A DNA stretch of 64,000 nt from assembly GCA_031263015.1 (NCBI GenBank), contig JAISGN010000021.1:1-64000 (forward strand). Direction: 5' to 3'. The DNA comes from Bacteroidales bacterium. GTDB lineage: Bacteria; Bacteroidota; Bacteroidia; Bacteroidales; P3. Each line of letters begins with the position of its first letter. The stretch's first letter is position 1. Positions 1 through 8,767 of the stretch are shown piece by piece. Made by a program: the position numbers and the translations under genes. Below the pieces are notes generated by a model, which worked only from the letters and a program-made list of their open reading frames with translations, searched no databases and was not told where the DNA came from.

Positions 1-91
1 GGGTGAAACATACGATGTTTCTGCCCGAAACATACGATGTTTTGACCCGAAACATACGATGTTTTGCCCGAAAACATACGATGTTTCACCC
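1..91. repeat. 22-bp-period array of a 15-bp near-palindrome
   Basis: Four exact copies of AAACATACGATGTTT begin at 6, 28, 50 and 72. They are separated by 7-base G/C-containing spacers, so the period is exactly 22 bp. The block is framed by GGGTG on the left and CACCC on the right, which makes the whole array roughly self-complementary. The left edge of the window may cut off more copies. It lies upstream of ruvC and directly before a 21-bp-period array. It resembles a CRISPR array only superficially, because the spacers are far too short. Confidence 0.9.
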
Positions 92-95
92 AACC

Positions 96-284
96 TTATT
101 TGATTACAGATGAACCAAACTTGATTACAGACGAACGAAACTTGATTTTGAATGAATAAAAAGGCTTTTTACGGGAATAAAATCAAGTTGTATGCCCATA
201 AAAGGAAGTTGTATGCGGATGAAACAAAGTTGTATGCCCATATAATAAAGTTGTTGGCGGTTGGAATTTGATTTTTGGTTGTTG
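96..284. repeat. 21-bp-phased array, nine units
   Basis: Nine units begin at 96, 117, 138, 159, 180, 201, 222, 243 and 264, exactly 21 bp apart. Cores include AAACTTGATT and AAATCAAGTT; spacers include TATGCCCATA and TATGCGGATG. Together with the preceding block it fills the space upstream of ruvC. Because 21 bp is seven codons, the minus strand stays open for 88 codons with a heptad pattern, which I treat as an artefact of the period. Confidence 0.85.
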
Positions 285-300
285 GAACAAAATAATGTGT

Positions 301-313
301 GTGCGACACGCAC
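301..313. repeat. GTGCG-N3-CGCAC palindrome, copy 1
   Basis: GTGCGACACGCAC, followed by TTTGATGG. The same start of the right flank follows the copy at 11745. It lies between the phased array and the ruvC promoter. Confidence 0.6.
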
Positions 314-390
314 TTTGATGGCGTTGGAACGCACGATTAGGTTTTTTTTGTCTAATTTTGCTGCCGTTAAAGCAAGAAATATCAACGCCA

Positions 391-975
391 ATGCAACTAT
401 CCCAACCGCCGAATGAGCAAATAATTTTAGGAATTGACCCCGGAACGAACGTTTTGGGCTATTCGGTTATTGCCTTGTGCGGTAAGAAGATAACCTTGCT
501 TGAGATGGACGTGCTGAAACTTGACAAGGAGGAACTATCCACAAAGATGAAGGTGATATTTGACTTTATCCTCGCCCAGATAGAACGTTACAAACCCGAC
601 ATATTAGCTGTTGAGGCGCCCTTCTTTGGTAAGAATGTCCAGTCTCTTCTTAAACTCGGTCGCTCACAAGGTTTGTGCATAGCGGCTGCTCTTTCCCGAG
701 GCGTGCCTTTTGTTGAGTATCCGCCAAGACGAATTAAGCAGGCGGTAACAGGAAATGGTGCGGCGTCCAAAGAGCAAGTGGCGGCAATGTTGCGGCGTAT
801 GATAGGCTTCGAAGGAGAGATAAAATATTTGGATGCAACGGATGCGCTGGCGGTTGCTGTTTGCTGTGCCTTCCAAAAGGACATTGAGCCGATGGAAACG
901 CCTTCAAAAAAGACCAAAACCAAGTCTTCGTGGGCTGCTTTCGCCTCTGCGCACCCGCAAAGAGTGAAACAATAG
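391..975 (+). CDS. ruvC: Holliday junction resolvase RuvC
   Basis: Endonuclease that resolves Holliday junctions as a dimer with the RuvAB branch-migration complex. The N-terminal motif LGIDPGT carries the first catalytic Asp (about residue 16). AVEAPFF supplies the catalytic Glu, and the C-terminal DATDALAVA supplies further acidic metal ligands. The length of 194 residues is normal. An upstream in-frame TTG at 358 is rejected as start because it overlaps the -7 element TAATTTTG (353-360); the ATG at 391 is the first plausible start. About 20 residues after the core are Lys/Thr/Ser-rich and probably disordered. ruvB lies 20 kb away in this window, unlinked. Confidence 0.95.
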   Translation: MQLSQPPNEQIILGIDPGTNVLGYSVIALCGKKITLLEMDVLKLDKEELSTKMKVIFDFILAQIERYKPDILAVEAPFFGKNVQSLLKLGRSQGLCIAAALSRGVPFVEYPPRRIKQAVTGNGAASKEQVAAMLRRMIGFEGEIKYLDATDALAVAVCCAFQKDIEPMETPSKKTKTKSSWAAFASAHPQRVKQ

Positions 976-1039
976 CGGCAAACTTCGTTCGGTATCGCTA
1001 AAATTTAGTATTTTTGCCGCCTGAACAAGACTTATTTTT

Positions 1040-3304
1040 ATGAAACAGAAATCCTTAAAGCAGGAACAGCAAGAGCAGCAATACAAACGCTATATTAGAA
1101 GAATGTGGTTTGCATTCGGCAGTTTTTTAGTTGTTTTGTTTGCGTTTTTCTTTTGTTTGTCGCTCGGGTGGTTAGGTTTTATGCCGTCTTTTGCTCTTTT
1201 GGAAAATCCGAAGTCAAATCTTGCCTCCGAGGTTTATTCTTCCGATGGCGAGTTGCTTGGTTACATCGGCTTGCAAAATCGTTCCAACATCACCTATTCG
1301 GATATTTCGCCCGCCTTGATTGATTGCCTTGTTGCCACAGAGGATGTCAGATTCAGGAAACATAGCGGCATAGATATGAGAAGTCTTTTCAGGGTGATGG
1401 GAAAAACGATTATAGGGCAGAAACGCTCTTCCGGCGGCGGCAGTACTCTTTCCCAGCAGCTGGCAAAAAACCTCTTTCCCCGCGAACGAAAGTCCAAGTT
1501 GGGGACAGTTTATTCCAAGTTCAAGGAATGGGTAGTTGCGGTCAAATTAGAAAGACACTACTCCAAGGATGAAATCCTTGCGATGTACTTAAATACTGTC
1601 GATTTCGGCAACAATGCTTTCGGCATCAAGACTGCTGCAAAGACGTTTTTCTTCACAACTCCCGACAAATTGAATGTTGAGCAGAGTGCGGTTCTTGTTG
1701 GTTTGCTCAAAGCACCAACTGCTTACAATCCGGTGAGAAATCCCAATAATTCCCTCAAACGCCGCAATACGGTGTTGGAACAAATGAATAAGTATGGTTA
1801 TTTGAGCGATAAGGCTTATGATAGCCTTTCTGCCACGCCTATAAAGTTGAATTATCATCCGCAAACCCACGATGAAGGCATTGCAACCTACTTTCGCGAA
1901 ATGGTAAGGAACTATATGAAGCAGTGGTGCAAGAATCATTTCAAGTCTGACGGAACTCCGTATGATGTTCACAAGGATGGTTTGCGTATTTACACCACTA
2001 TTGATTATAGAATGCAGAAGTATGCCGAGGAAGCGGTGCAAGAACATTTTACTTATTTACAAAAGGAGTTTTTTAAGACGCTTAAAGGCTATAGACAGGC
2101 ACCTTTCACCGGTATTTCCGACAAAGAAATTCAGGCTTATTACCTTGCGGCGATGAAAGCCTCCGAACGCTATCACGATTTGAAGGCAGAAGGGTATTCT
2201 GATAAGGAGATAAGGACGGATTTTGACAAAAAAATAAAAATGCGTGTCTTTGCATACGGCGGAGATATTGATACAATGATGTCTCCTTGGGATTCACTGC
2301 GGTATTATAAGTCTTTTCTCAACACAGGTATGGTTAGCATAGAGCCACAGACTGGATACGTGAAAGTATATGTGGGAGGAATAAATTATAAGAACTTTAA
2401 ATTTGACAATGCTACGCTCGGAAGGCGACAGGTCGGCTCTACATTTAAACCATTCGTCTATGCGTCGGCTTTAAACGACAGTGAATTGTCGCCTTGCTTT
2501 CAGATAGTGAATGAACCTGTCGTTTTTGAGGATTATGATAACTGGTCGCCGAAGAATTCCGATGATAAAAGAGAAGGAGAGAGTGTTACGCTAAAATGGG
2601 CTTTGGCAAATTCGGTCAATTACATCTCTGCAAATTTGATAAAGAACTATACAACGCCGGCAGCAGTCGTTACGCTGGCGCATAATATGGGAATAAAGAC
2701 GCCGATGGAAGCCTATCCGTCAATATGTCTCGGAACGCCTGATTTATCTGTGATGGAGATGGCTTCGGCAATGGCAACGTTTGTCAATAAAGGCTCTCAC
2801 ATAGAGCCTCTCTACATAACAAAGATAACAGATAGCAAAGGAATGGTTTTAGAGACCTTTTCGCCTAATGTAAATGCGGCAATAACACCACAAACGGCTT
2901 ACTTGACACTGGAATTGATGAAAGGCGTGGTTGATGGAGGTACAGGGGCGAGGCTGCGTTATCGTTACGGATTAAAGGGAGTAATAGCCGGCAAAACAGG
3001 AACAACAGACAACAATTCGGATGGCTGGTTTATCGGATTAAATCCTCGTTTGGCAACAGCCGTATGGGTTGGCGGCGAACTGAGAAGCATACATTTTCGT
3101 TCTATGGCTATGGGACAAGGTGCGGCAATGGCTCTTCCGGTTTATGGATTGTTTATGCAGAAATGCGAAAAGGACAAAAAACTCAAGTTTTACCAAGGAG
3201 ATTTTCCTCGTCCTAAGGATATGGATATTACTATGGACTGTTCTAACTATCAACAGGAGATTCAAGAAGACAAAACCTTATCCGAATACGATAAAGGCTG
3301 GTAA
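1040..3304 (+). CDS. Class A penicillin-binding protein (PBP1A-type)
   Basis: Bifunctional peptidoglycan glycosyltransferase and transpeptidase acting on lipid II at the outer face of the inner membrane. A basic cytoplasmic start is followed by one membrane anchor (about residues 25-50). The GT51 domain shows EDVRFRKHSGID and GGGSTLSQQLAKNL. The transpeptidase domain shows GSTFKPF with the active-site Ser near residue 466, a following SVN motif and KTGTT near residue 652. The length of 754 residues is typical. A -7 element TATTTTTG lies at 1009-1016. It converges on truB, with a short phased repeat between the two. Confidence 0.93.
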   Translation: MKQKSLKQEQQEQQYKRYIRRMWFAFGSFLVVLFAFFFCLSLGWLGFMPSFALLENPKSNLASEVYSSDGELLGYIGLQNRSNITYSDISPALIDCLVATEDVRFRKHSGIDMRSLFRVMGKTIIGQKRSSGGGSTLSQQLAKNLFPRERKSKLGTVYSKFKEWVVAVKLERHYSKDEILAMYLNTVDFGNNAFGIKTAAKTFFFTTPDKLNVEQSAVLVGLLKAPTAYNPVRNPNNSLKRRNTVLEQMNKYGYLSDKAYDSLSATPIKLNYHPQTHDEGIATYFREMVRNYMKQWCKNHFKSDGTPYDVHKDGLRIYTTIDYRMQKYAEEAVQEHFTYLQKEFFKTLKGYRQAPFTGISDKEIQAYYLAAMKASERYHDLKAEGYSDKEIRTDFDKKIKMRVFAYGGDIDTMMSPWDSLRYYKSFLNTGMVSIEPQTGYVKVYVGGINYKNFKFDNATLGRRQVGSTFKPFVYASALNDSELSPCFQIVNEPVVFEDYDNWSPKNSDDKREGESVTLKWALANSVNYISANLIKNYTTPAAVVTLAHNMGIKTPMEAYPSICLGTPDLSVMEMASAMATFVNKGSHIEPLYITKITDSKGMVLETFSPNVNAAITPQTAYLTLELMKGVVDGGTGARLRYRYGLKGVIAGKTGTTDNNSDGWFIGLNPRLATAVWVGGELRSIHFRSMAMGQGAAMALPVYGLFMQKCEKDKKLKFYQGDFPRPKDMDITMDCSNYQQEIQEDKTLSEYDKGW

Positions 3305-3314
3305 AAATAAAATG

Positions 3315-3346
3315 AAACAGCCTTTTGTTTTGCGGAAATGAAGTAT
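3315..3346. repeat. 21-bp-phased array, two units, between convergent genes
   Basis: AAACAGCCTTT at 3315-3325, the spacer TGTTTTGCGG, then a degenerate core at 3336. It begins 10 bases after the penicillin-binding protein stop and ends 9 bases before the truB stop. Confidence 0.65.
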
Positions 3347-3354
3347 CATTAAAT

Positions 3355-4044
3355 TTATACGGGCGTTGCAGATAGCGAAGCTTCAAATTCGTCTATTGTT
3401 ATGGCGTTTTCAACGGATAAATCGCCCGATTTGGTGCGACATAAGGCTGAAAGATAAGCACCGGAACACAATTTAAGACCGAAATCTCTTGCTATTGCTC
3501 TTATGTAAGTGCCTTTGCTGCAAACAATACGAAAATTCACTTTGGGCAAATCAATTTTCGTTATCTCAAACTCATAGATTGTTATCGGCTTTGCTTCAAT
3601 AACCACATCCTGCTCTGCTCTTGCATATTTGTAAGCCCGTTTGCCATCAACTTTTACGGCGGAAAAAGACGGCGGAACTTGATTTTGCTCTCCGCTTAAA
3701 GCCTTTGCCGCTTCATATATCTGCTCATCCGTTATATGTTCGTAAGGATAAGTTCGGTCAATCGGCTTTTCCCTGTCATAACTTGCTGTTGTTGCTCCGA
3801 GAACGAAAGTTCCGGTGTATTCTTTTGCAGTTGTCTGAAATTCTTCTATCTTTTTGGTATAACGACCTATGCATACAATTAGCAGACCTGTTGCAAGAGG
3901 GTCAAGAGTGCCTGCATGACCGATTTTTAACTTCTTTATACCATAATGTTTGCAGATAAGATATTTCAGTTTCTTGACAACCTGAAAAGAAGTCCAAGTA
4001 TAAGGCTTATCAATCAGAATTACATCTCCGTCAATCTTCAACAC
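3355..4044 (-). CDS. truB: tRNA pseudouridine(55) synthase TruB
   Basis: Isomerises U55 in the T loop of tRNAs to pseudouridine. The family signature GHAGTLDPLATG is intact at residues 42-53, with catalytic Asp48; RAYKYAR and the KGTYIR motif follow. At 229 residues it is the short form without a large C-terminal PUA extension. Its start overlaps the uppP stop by one base, so it is the last gene of ftsX-DUF3098-uppP-truB. This gene order is, to my knowledge, common in Bacteroidota. Confidence 0.95.
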   Translation of the reverse strand: MLKIDGDVILIDKPYTWTSFQVVKKLKYLICKHYGIKKLKIGHAGTLDPLATGLLIVCIGRYTKKIEEFQTTAKEYTGTFVLGATTASYDREKPIDRTYPYEHITDEQIYEAAKALSGEQNQVPPSFSAVKVDGKRAYKYARAEQDVVIEAKPITIYEFEITKIDLPKVNFRIVCSKGTYIRAIARDFGLKLCSGAYLSALCRTKSGDLSVENAITIDEFEASLSATPV

Positions 4045-4841
4045 TACGCCGCAACACTTAGATTTACACCGCTAAGCATAAGTATAATTATCGCCAAACC
4101 TGCAATGATGCGATAGAAACCAAATGCCCGAAAGCCGTATTTTGTTAAAAATGCAATAAAAAACTTGATTGCAAGAATGGCAACAACAAATGCTACCGCG
4201 TTTCCGATGATTAGCGTTCCCAAATTGTCGGATAAAAGTTGCGAACCGCCGTCTTTCATTAATTCTTTGAGGATTTTGTAGCCCGAAGCCGCCAACATAG
4301 TCGGTACAGCCAAGAAAAAAGAAAACTCAGCCGCCGTTTTACGTGAGAGTTTCTGAGCCATACCGCCGACAATCGTTGCCATAGAACGGGAAACACCAGG
4401 TATCATTGCCACGCATTGCGATAAGCCTATGATGAAACTTTGTTTGTAGGTTATGGATTGGTCATCTGCTTCTTTGGAAAACCATTTATCTATAAATAAC
4501 ATAAAGATTCCGCCCACTATAAGCATAATTGCTACTACCCAAACGTTTTCCAATACGGCATCAATGTAGTCTCCGAAAAGCAAACCAATGATTGCGGCAG
4601 GTAAAAAGGCGATTAATAACTTCCAATAAAAAGAAAACGATTGCAGAAACCGCTTCCAATAAATCACAAGTACCGAAAGGATAGCCCCAAACTGAATACA
4701 AACGGTGAATAATTTGACAAAATCATCGCTTTTCACGCCAAGAATACCTTCGGTGATTATCATATGACCGGTAGAAGAGACAGGAAGAAATTCGGTTAAG
4801 CCTTCAACGATGGCAATGACTATTGTTTCTAAAAGACTCAT
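4044..4841 (-). CDS. uppP: Undecaprenyl-diphosphatase UppP (BacA)
   Basis: Integral-membrane phosphatase that converts undecaprenyl diphosphate to the monophosphate, recycling the lipid carrier for peptidoglycan and glycan export. Both family motifs are present: [14 protein letters not shown] at residues 13-26 and [13 protein letters not shown] in the middle of the protein. About eight hydrophobic segments; 265 residues, normal length. It overlaps both neighbours by single bases, implying translational coupling in the ftsX operon. Confidence 0.96.
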   Translation of the reverse strand: MSLLETIVIAIVEGLTEFLPVSSTGHMIITEGILGVKSDDFVKLFTVCIQFGAILSVLVIYWKRFLQSFSFYWKLLIAFLPAAIIGLLFGDYIDAVLENVWVVAIMLIVGGIFMLFIDKWFSKEADDQSITYKQSFIIGLSQCVAMIPGVSRSMATIVGGMAQKLSRKTAAEFSFFLAVPTMLAASGYKILKELMKDGGSQLLSDNLGTLIIGNAVAFVVAILAIKFFIAFLTKYGFRAFGFYRIIAGLAIIILMLSGVNLSVAA

Positions 4842-5125
4842 TATTTCTCCGTTTTGCTTTTCTTTAATATTGCAAAGACTTCAACAATCAAGCCGGCAAT
4901 AATAAACAACGGCGAGAGGATAAGGCGTCTGAAATTAAACAAATCATAATTAAACACATCCGGATTGTCAGAACCGCCGCCTGTAAGCAAGACATAACCG
5001 ATTATTATCAAGCCTACGCCGACTAACATCAAGATATAATTGATGCGTTCAAAAGCAAAACCAAACGAAGGCTTTGCATTGCCGGAAGCAATCTGCTTTT
5101 TATTTGTAGCAATCTTCTTATTCAT
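4841..5125 (-). CDS. DUF3098 small membrane protein
   Basis: A 94-residue protein with a Lys/Asn-rich N-terminus and two hydrophobic segments (about residues 29-48 and 68-87), the first followed by a Gly-rich turn. It matches the DUF3098 family, which in Bacteroidota lies between ftsX and uppP, as here. Function is unknown; the position suggests a role linked to FtsEX or the cell envelope (inference). It follows ftsX by 14 bases and overlaps uppP by one base. Confidence 0.85.
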   Translation of the reverse strand: MNKKIATNKKQIASGNAKPSFGFAFERINYILMLVGVGLIIIGYVLLTGGGSDNPDVFNYDLFNFRRLILSPLFIIAGLIVEVFAILKKSKTEK

Positions 5126-5139
5126 ATTCTTAAATATTA

Positions 5140-6021
5140 TTACCTATACAATTTATCTACTTTCATATTTCTGTAACCAAATACCGATATCGCCGAAAAA
5201 ACAAACGACAACACAATACCAAACATCCAGACACCAGCACCAACTATTGCGTATATCCGATAGTATTTCTCCAATATAATACCTTCAAACGATGAGGCAA
5301 TCCACCATAATAATCCAGCCAAAAGAACATTGGCTATAAAACCACCAAGCAAGCCGAAAATCAAACCGCGTAAAAGGAAAGGTTTTCTAATCAAAGACGC
5401 TTTTGCTCCTACGAGTTCCATAGTTCTAATGATGAAACGCTTGGAATAAATGGTCAATCGAATGGTATGATTTATCAATGTAATGGAGATAAACAGCAAA
5501 GCGAGGAAGAAAATCGCCGTAACAATGCTGATTTTATATATTGTGGAGTTAATATTGTTAATCAAATCGTGTCTGTAATCAACGGTTTCCACTATGTCTT
5601 TTGCTTCCACCGTGCTGATGAAGCGTTTGATGTGATTGAAATCAAGTGCGTCCGCTTTAAGATTAACGACTATTGATGCCTGATAGGGATTTACGCTGTC
5701 CAAAACAGCCAAATGGTCGTCTCCCATCAACTTATTCATTTCCGTTCGGGCGTCTTGTGATGATATGTATTGAGTTGATTTTACTATATCTTCTCTTTGG
5801 ATTTCCTTAACCAGTTGTTGCGCATCCAAATCGCTGGAACCGATATTCAGATAGACCGTAAAATACACATGTTCCTTCAAATCCCTTGACGCTTGTCTCG
5901 CATGGAAGATTGACAACCCCATAAAACCGAGCATAAACAGCACAAGAGAAATACTTAACACCGTTGAGAAATTTGCACTCCAAAGGCTTACGGGACTATG
6001 ATTTGAATATCTTTTGCTCAT
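5140..6021 (-). CDS. ftsX: Cell division protein FtsX
   Basis: Transmembrane partner of the FtsE ATPase that controls peptidoglycan hydrolysis at the septum. Layout: cytoplasmic N-terminus, first membrane segment (about 20-42), a periplasmic loop of roughly 130 residues, then three membrane segments in an FtsX permease core. The length of 293 residues is normal. ftsE is not adjacent. A minus-strand -7 element TATATTTG lies at 6046-6053, upstream of the start. First gene of a four-gene operon. Confidence 0.92.
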   Translation of the reverse strand: MSKRYSNHSPVSLWSANFSTVLSISLVLFMLGFMGLSIFHARQASRDLKEHVYFTVYLNIGSSDLDAQQLVKEIQREDIVKSTQYISSQDARTEMNKLMGDDHLAVLDSVNPYQASIVVNLKADALDFNHIKRFISTVEAKDIVETVDYRHDLINNINSTIYKISIVTAIFFLALLFISITLINHTIRLTIYSKRFIIRTMELVGAKASLIRKPFLLRGLIFGLLGGFIANVLLAGLLWWIASSFEGIILEKYYRIYAIVGAGVWMFGIVLSFVFSAISVFGYRNMKVDKLYR

Positions 6022-6082
6022 ACGACACTTTAATTAAACGAATTGCAAATATACGAAAATTCTTTCTAACTCTAAATTTTTC

Positions 6083-6166
6083 AAACGCTGTTTGGTGCGA
6101 ACGAAAGGCTGTTTTAAAAAAATGAAACGCTGTTTCGTTCGCATCAAATCAAGTTTTATTTTGGGC
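6083..6166. repeat. 21-bp-phased array, four units, between divergent genes
   Basis: Cores at 6083 (AAACGCTGTTT), 6104 (AAAGGCTGTTT), 6125 (AAACGCTGTTT) and 6146 (AAATCAAGTTT), with 10-bp spacers GGTGCGAACG, TAAAAAAATG, CGTTCGCATC and TATTTTGGGC. It lies between ftsX and mpl, upstream of both promoters. Confidence 0.9.
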
Positions 6167-6277
6167 AAAGAAGATATTGTCGGAGCGATACGAAGAGCGG
6201 GCGGCATAAACCTTGATGGCAGAATGTTGAAAGGAATATTTGTACTTTTGTAACCTGATAATAAGAGATTATTCTTT

Positions 6278-7651
6278 ATGAAAATACATTTTATAGCAAT
6301 AGGCGGCAGCGCCATGCATAATCTGGCGATAGCCTTAAAAGGAAAGGGATACACGATAAGCGGTTCGGATGACGAGATATTTGAACCCGCCCGCTCCAAT
6401 CTTGATAAATACGGACTCTTGCCTCAAAAAGAGGGCTGGGATGCAGAGAAGATAACGCCCGACCTTGATGCCGTGGTGCTGGGAATGCATGCCAAAGCCG
6501 ACAATCCTGAATTGATTGCCGCCAAAGCAAAAGGCATAAAAATTTATTCTTATCCCGAGTATCTGTATGAGGTTTCCAAAGACAAGAAACGCATAGTCAT
6601 CGGCGGCAGTCACGGTAAGACGACAATAACAGCAATGATTCTTCATGTGATGCGGGCTTTGGACATAGAGACAGATTATATGGTTGGAGCGAAACTTGAA
6701 GGCTTTGATGTGATGGTGCGTTTGAGCAACACGGCAAGATATATGGTGATAGAGGGAGATGAGTATCTGACGTCCGCCCTTGATTTGCGTCCGAAATTTC
6801 ATCTTTACAATCCCGACATTGCTCTTATCAGCGGAATAGCATGGGACCATATAAATGTCTTTCCTACATTTGACAATTACGTATCGCAGTTTCGTATTTT
6901 TATTGACAAGATTACCGCCGGCGGAACTCTGGTTTATTGCAATGAAGACGCTGTTCTTCGTGATATTGCAGGCAAGGCTCGCAATGATATAAAGAAGTTG
7001 CCGTATGATGTGCCCGATTATCGTATTGAAAACGGCGTTACAATTTTGCATTACGGCACAAGAGATTATCCTTTGCAGGTTTTCGGACGCCATAATCTTA
7101 ATAATATAAGCGGAGCCTTGCTTGTCTGCCAATCAATCGGCATATCGGCGGAAGATTTCTTGCAGGCGATAACCTCTTTCAAGGGAGCGGCAAAACGATT
7201 GGAGCTAATAGGTTCGGCAGACGGCATATCGGTTTATAAAGACTTTGCTCATTCGCCGTCAAAACTTGGTTCTACCATAGCGGCAGTTAAAGAGCAGTTT
7301 CCGAATCGGTGTTTGGTCGTGTGCTTAGAACTTCATACTTACAGCAGTCTTACTTCCGAGTTTCTCAAACAATACAAAGGCACGATGGATAAGGCGGATA
7401 AAGCGATTGTGTTTTACAATCCTCACGCCGTTGCTTTGAAACGCCTGCCGATGATAGAGCCTGATTTTATCAAAATCTCATTCGGACGTGAGGATATGGC
7501 GATTTGTACCGATAAAGCGTCATTAGAGCAGACGCTTATAGGCTTTGATTATCATAATACTAATTTGTTGATGTGCAGTTCGGGCGATTATGATGGTATG
7601 GACTTAAATCTGCTGTCCGAAAAGGTGATTGCCAAGAGCAAAATCGGATAA
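6278..7651 (+). CDS. mpl: UDP-N-acetylmuramate:L-alanyl-gamma-D-glutamyl-meso-diaminopimelate ligase (Mpl)
   Basis: Mur-ligase family enzyme that joins recycled murein tripeptide to UDP-MurNAc. The N-terminal Rossmann motif IAIGGSAMHNLA, the ATP-binding GGSHGKTT and the central EGDEY and HNLNN motifs are present. The length of 457 residues and the start MKIHFIAIGG fit Mpl better than MurC, which lies in the dcw cluster. The tripeptide specificity implies a meso-diaminopimelate cell wall (family knowledge). A -7 element TACTTTTG lies at 6243-6250. Confidence 0.88.
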   Translation: MKIHFIAIGGSAMHNLAIALKGKGYTISGSDDEIFEPARSNLDKYGLLPQKEGWDAEKITPDLDAVVLGMHAKADNPELIAAKAKGIKIYSYPEYLYEVSKDKKRIVIGGSHGKTTITAMILHVMRALDIETDYMVGAKLEGFDVMVRLSNTARYMVIEGDEYLTSALDLRPKFHLYNPDIALISGIAWDHINVFPTFDNYVSQFRIFIDKITAGGTLVYCNEDAVLRDIAGKARNDIKKLPYDVPDYRIENGVTILHYGTRDYPLQVFGRHNLNNISGALLVCQSIGISAEDFLQAITSFKGAAKRLELIGSADGISVYKDFAHSPSKLGSTIAAVKEQFPNRCLVVCLELHTYSSLTSEFLKQYKGTMDKADKAIVFYNPHAVALKRLPMIEPDFIKISFGREDMAICTDKASLEQTLIGFDYHNTNLLMCSSGDYDGMDLNLLSEKVIAKSKIG

Positions 7652-7674
7652 TAGAGTATCGGTAAAGGCTTTAA

Positions 7675-7706
7675 TTTGCCTGTTACGATAAAAAGTTGTA
7701 ATTTTG
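7675..7706 (+). promoter_or_regulatory. Promoter of the DUF488 cassette; direct repeat copy 1
   Basis: TTTG at 7675-7678, 20 bases, then TAATTTTG at 7699-7706: a full match to the Bacteroidota promoter consensus. The 33 bases 7674-7706 are identical to 9400-9432, which form the promoter of rplY. The first DUF488 start lies 32 bases downstream. Confidence 0.85.
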
Positions 7707-7738
7707 TGCAATTATAAGATTAAATAAACAAAAAAGCA

Positions 7739-8278
7739 ATGTATATTTTTAGCATCGGGCATGGCAATAAGACTATTGAAGAGTTTATAGCAGAGCTGCG
7801 TAGTTTTGATATTGCATTTCTCATTGATGTTAGAACAAAGCCATATTCTAAATGGTATCCTGCTTACAATCAAAATATGTTAAAAGAAATCTTAGCAAAA
7901 CATTCCATTAAATATGTCTATCTCGGTAATGTTTTAGGAGGCTTACCGAATGATACTTCTTGTTATGTTGATGGAAAAGTAAGTTATGATATATTGAAAA
8001 CAAAGCCTTTTTTTAAGGAGGGGTTACAAAGATTGATTTTAGCAGAGACAAAAGGAATTAATGTTGCTGTTATGTGCAGCGAAGGCAATCCTGCCGAATG
8101 TCATAGAACAAAAGTAATCGGTGTGGAACTACAACGAACAGGTATATCTCTGAGACATATTGTAGGAATTGGTAAAGAAAAAAGCCAAAATCAAGCAATA
8201 GTTGAGGCAACTAATGGAAATGGGTTATTAAATCTGTTTGGTGAAGAAGCATTGACTTCTCGCAAACAATATGTGTAA
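7739..8278 (+). CDS. DUF488 family protein, first copy
   Basis: A 179-residue soluble protein of the DUF488 family. It carries IGHGN at the N-terminus, D30-x-R32 in IDVRTKPYSKWYPAYN, and the signature C113-S-E115-GNPAE-C121-H122-R123. Cys/Glu/Cys-His-Arg residues suggest a catalytic or metal-binding site, but the activity of the family is not established to my knowledge. First gene of a three-gene cassette with its own promoter; the next gene starts 6 bases on. Base composition looks more AT-rich than mpl upstream. Confidence 0.85.
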   Translation: MYIFSIGHGNKTIEEFIAELRSFDIAFLIDVRTKPYSKWYPAYNQNMLKEILAKHSIKYVYLGNVLGGLPNDTSCYVDGKVSYDILKTKPFFKEGLQRLILAETKGINVAVMCSEGNPAECHRTKVIGVELQRTGISLRHIVGIGKEKSQNQAIVEATNGNGLLNLFGEEALTSRKQYV

Positions 8279-8284
8279 ATTATA

Positions 8285-8764
8285 ATGGAATTCTATACTA
8301 TTGGAGTTTATGGTTCTAATGAACAAACATTTTTCAATAAACTAATCAGTCATAAAATAGATACTTTCTGTGATATAAGACAGCGAAGAGGTGTGCGAGG
8401 TTCGCAATACATTTTTGCTAATAGCAATTATCTTCAAGCGAAACTATCTTCTCTTAATATAAAATATGAATATATTCCGTTGTTAGCCCCTTCGCCTGAA
8501 ATAAGAAACTTACAGAAGGAAGCAGATAAGTGCAATAAGGAAATAAAGAAAACAAGAAATAAATTAGGAGATGTATTCATTCTTGAATACAAAAAACAGA
8601 TATTAAGCAGATTTGATTTTGATACTTTTATTGAAAATCTTAAGTTAAGAGGAGCAAAGAAAATTGCATTGTTTTGCGTAGAAGAGTGTGCAGAAGCCTG
8701 TCATCGTTCTATTGTATCAGAAAAACTAAAATCAAAGTATAAATATAAAGTGATTAATCTATAA
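8285..8764 (+). CDS. DUF488 family protein, second, divergent copy
   Basis: A 159-residue protein with the same landmarks as its neighbour: IGVYG at the start, D30-x-R32, and C131-x-E133 followed by C139-H140-R141. Between them it has a Lys/Glu-rich predicted helix (about residues 72-95) that the first copy lacks. Overall similarity to the first copy is low, so this is an old paralogue rather than a recent duplication. Two different members side by side suggest a heteromer or two different targets (inference). Three bases separate it from the third gene. Confidence 0.82.
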   Translation: MEFYTIGVYGSNEQTFFNKLISHKIDTFCDIRQRRGVRGSQYIFANSNYLQAKLSSLNIKYEYIPLLAPSPEIRNLQKEADKCNKEIKKTRNKLGDVFILEYKKQILSRFDFDTFIENLKLRGAKKIALFCVEECAEACHRSIVSEKLKSKYKYKVINL

Positions 8765-8767
8765 AAT

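Noticed and set aside
1-91. CRISPR-like repeat-spacer array
   Set aside because: Spacers are only 7 bases and similar to each other, the repeat is a 15-bp near-palindrome, and no cas genes are present.
358-390. TTG start for ruvC at 358
   Set aside because: It overlaps the -7 promoter element TAATTTTG at 353-360; the ATG at 391 is downstream of the expected transcription start.
6335-7132. 265-codon ORF antisense to mpl
   Set aside because: It lies wholly inside a well-supported mpl gene, has no family motif, and is a by-product of codon use.
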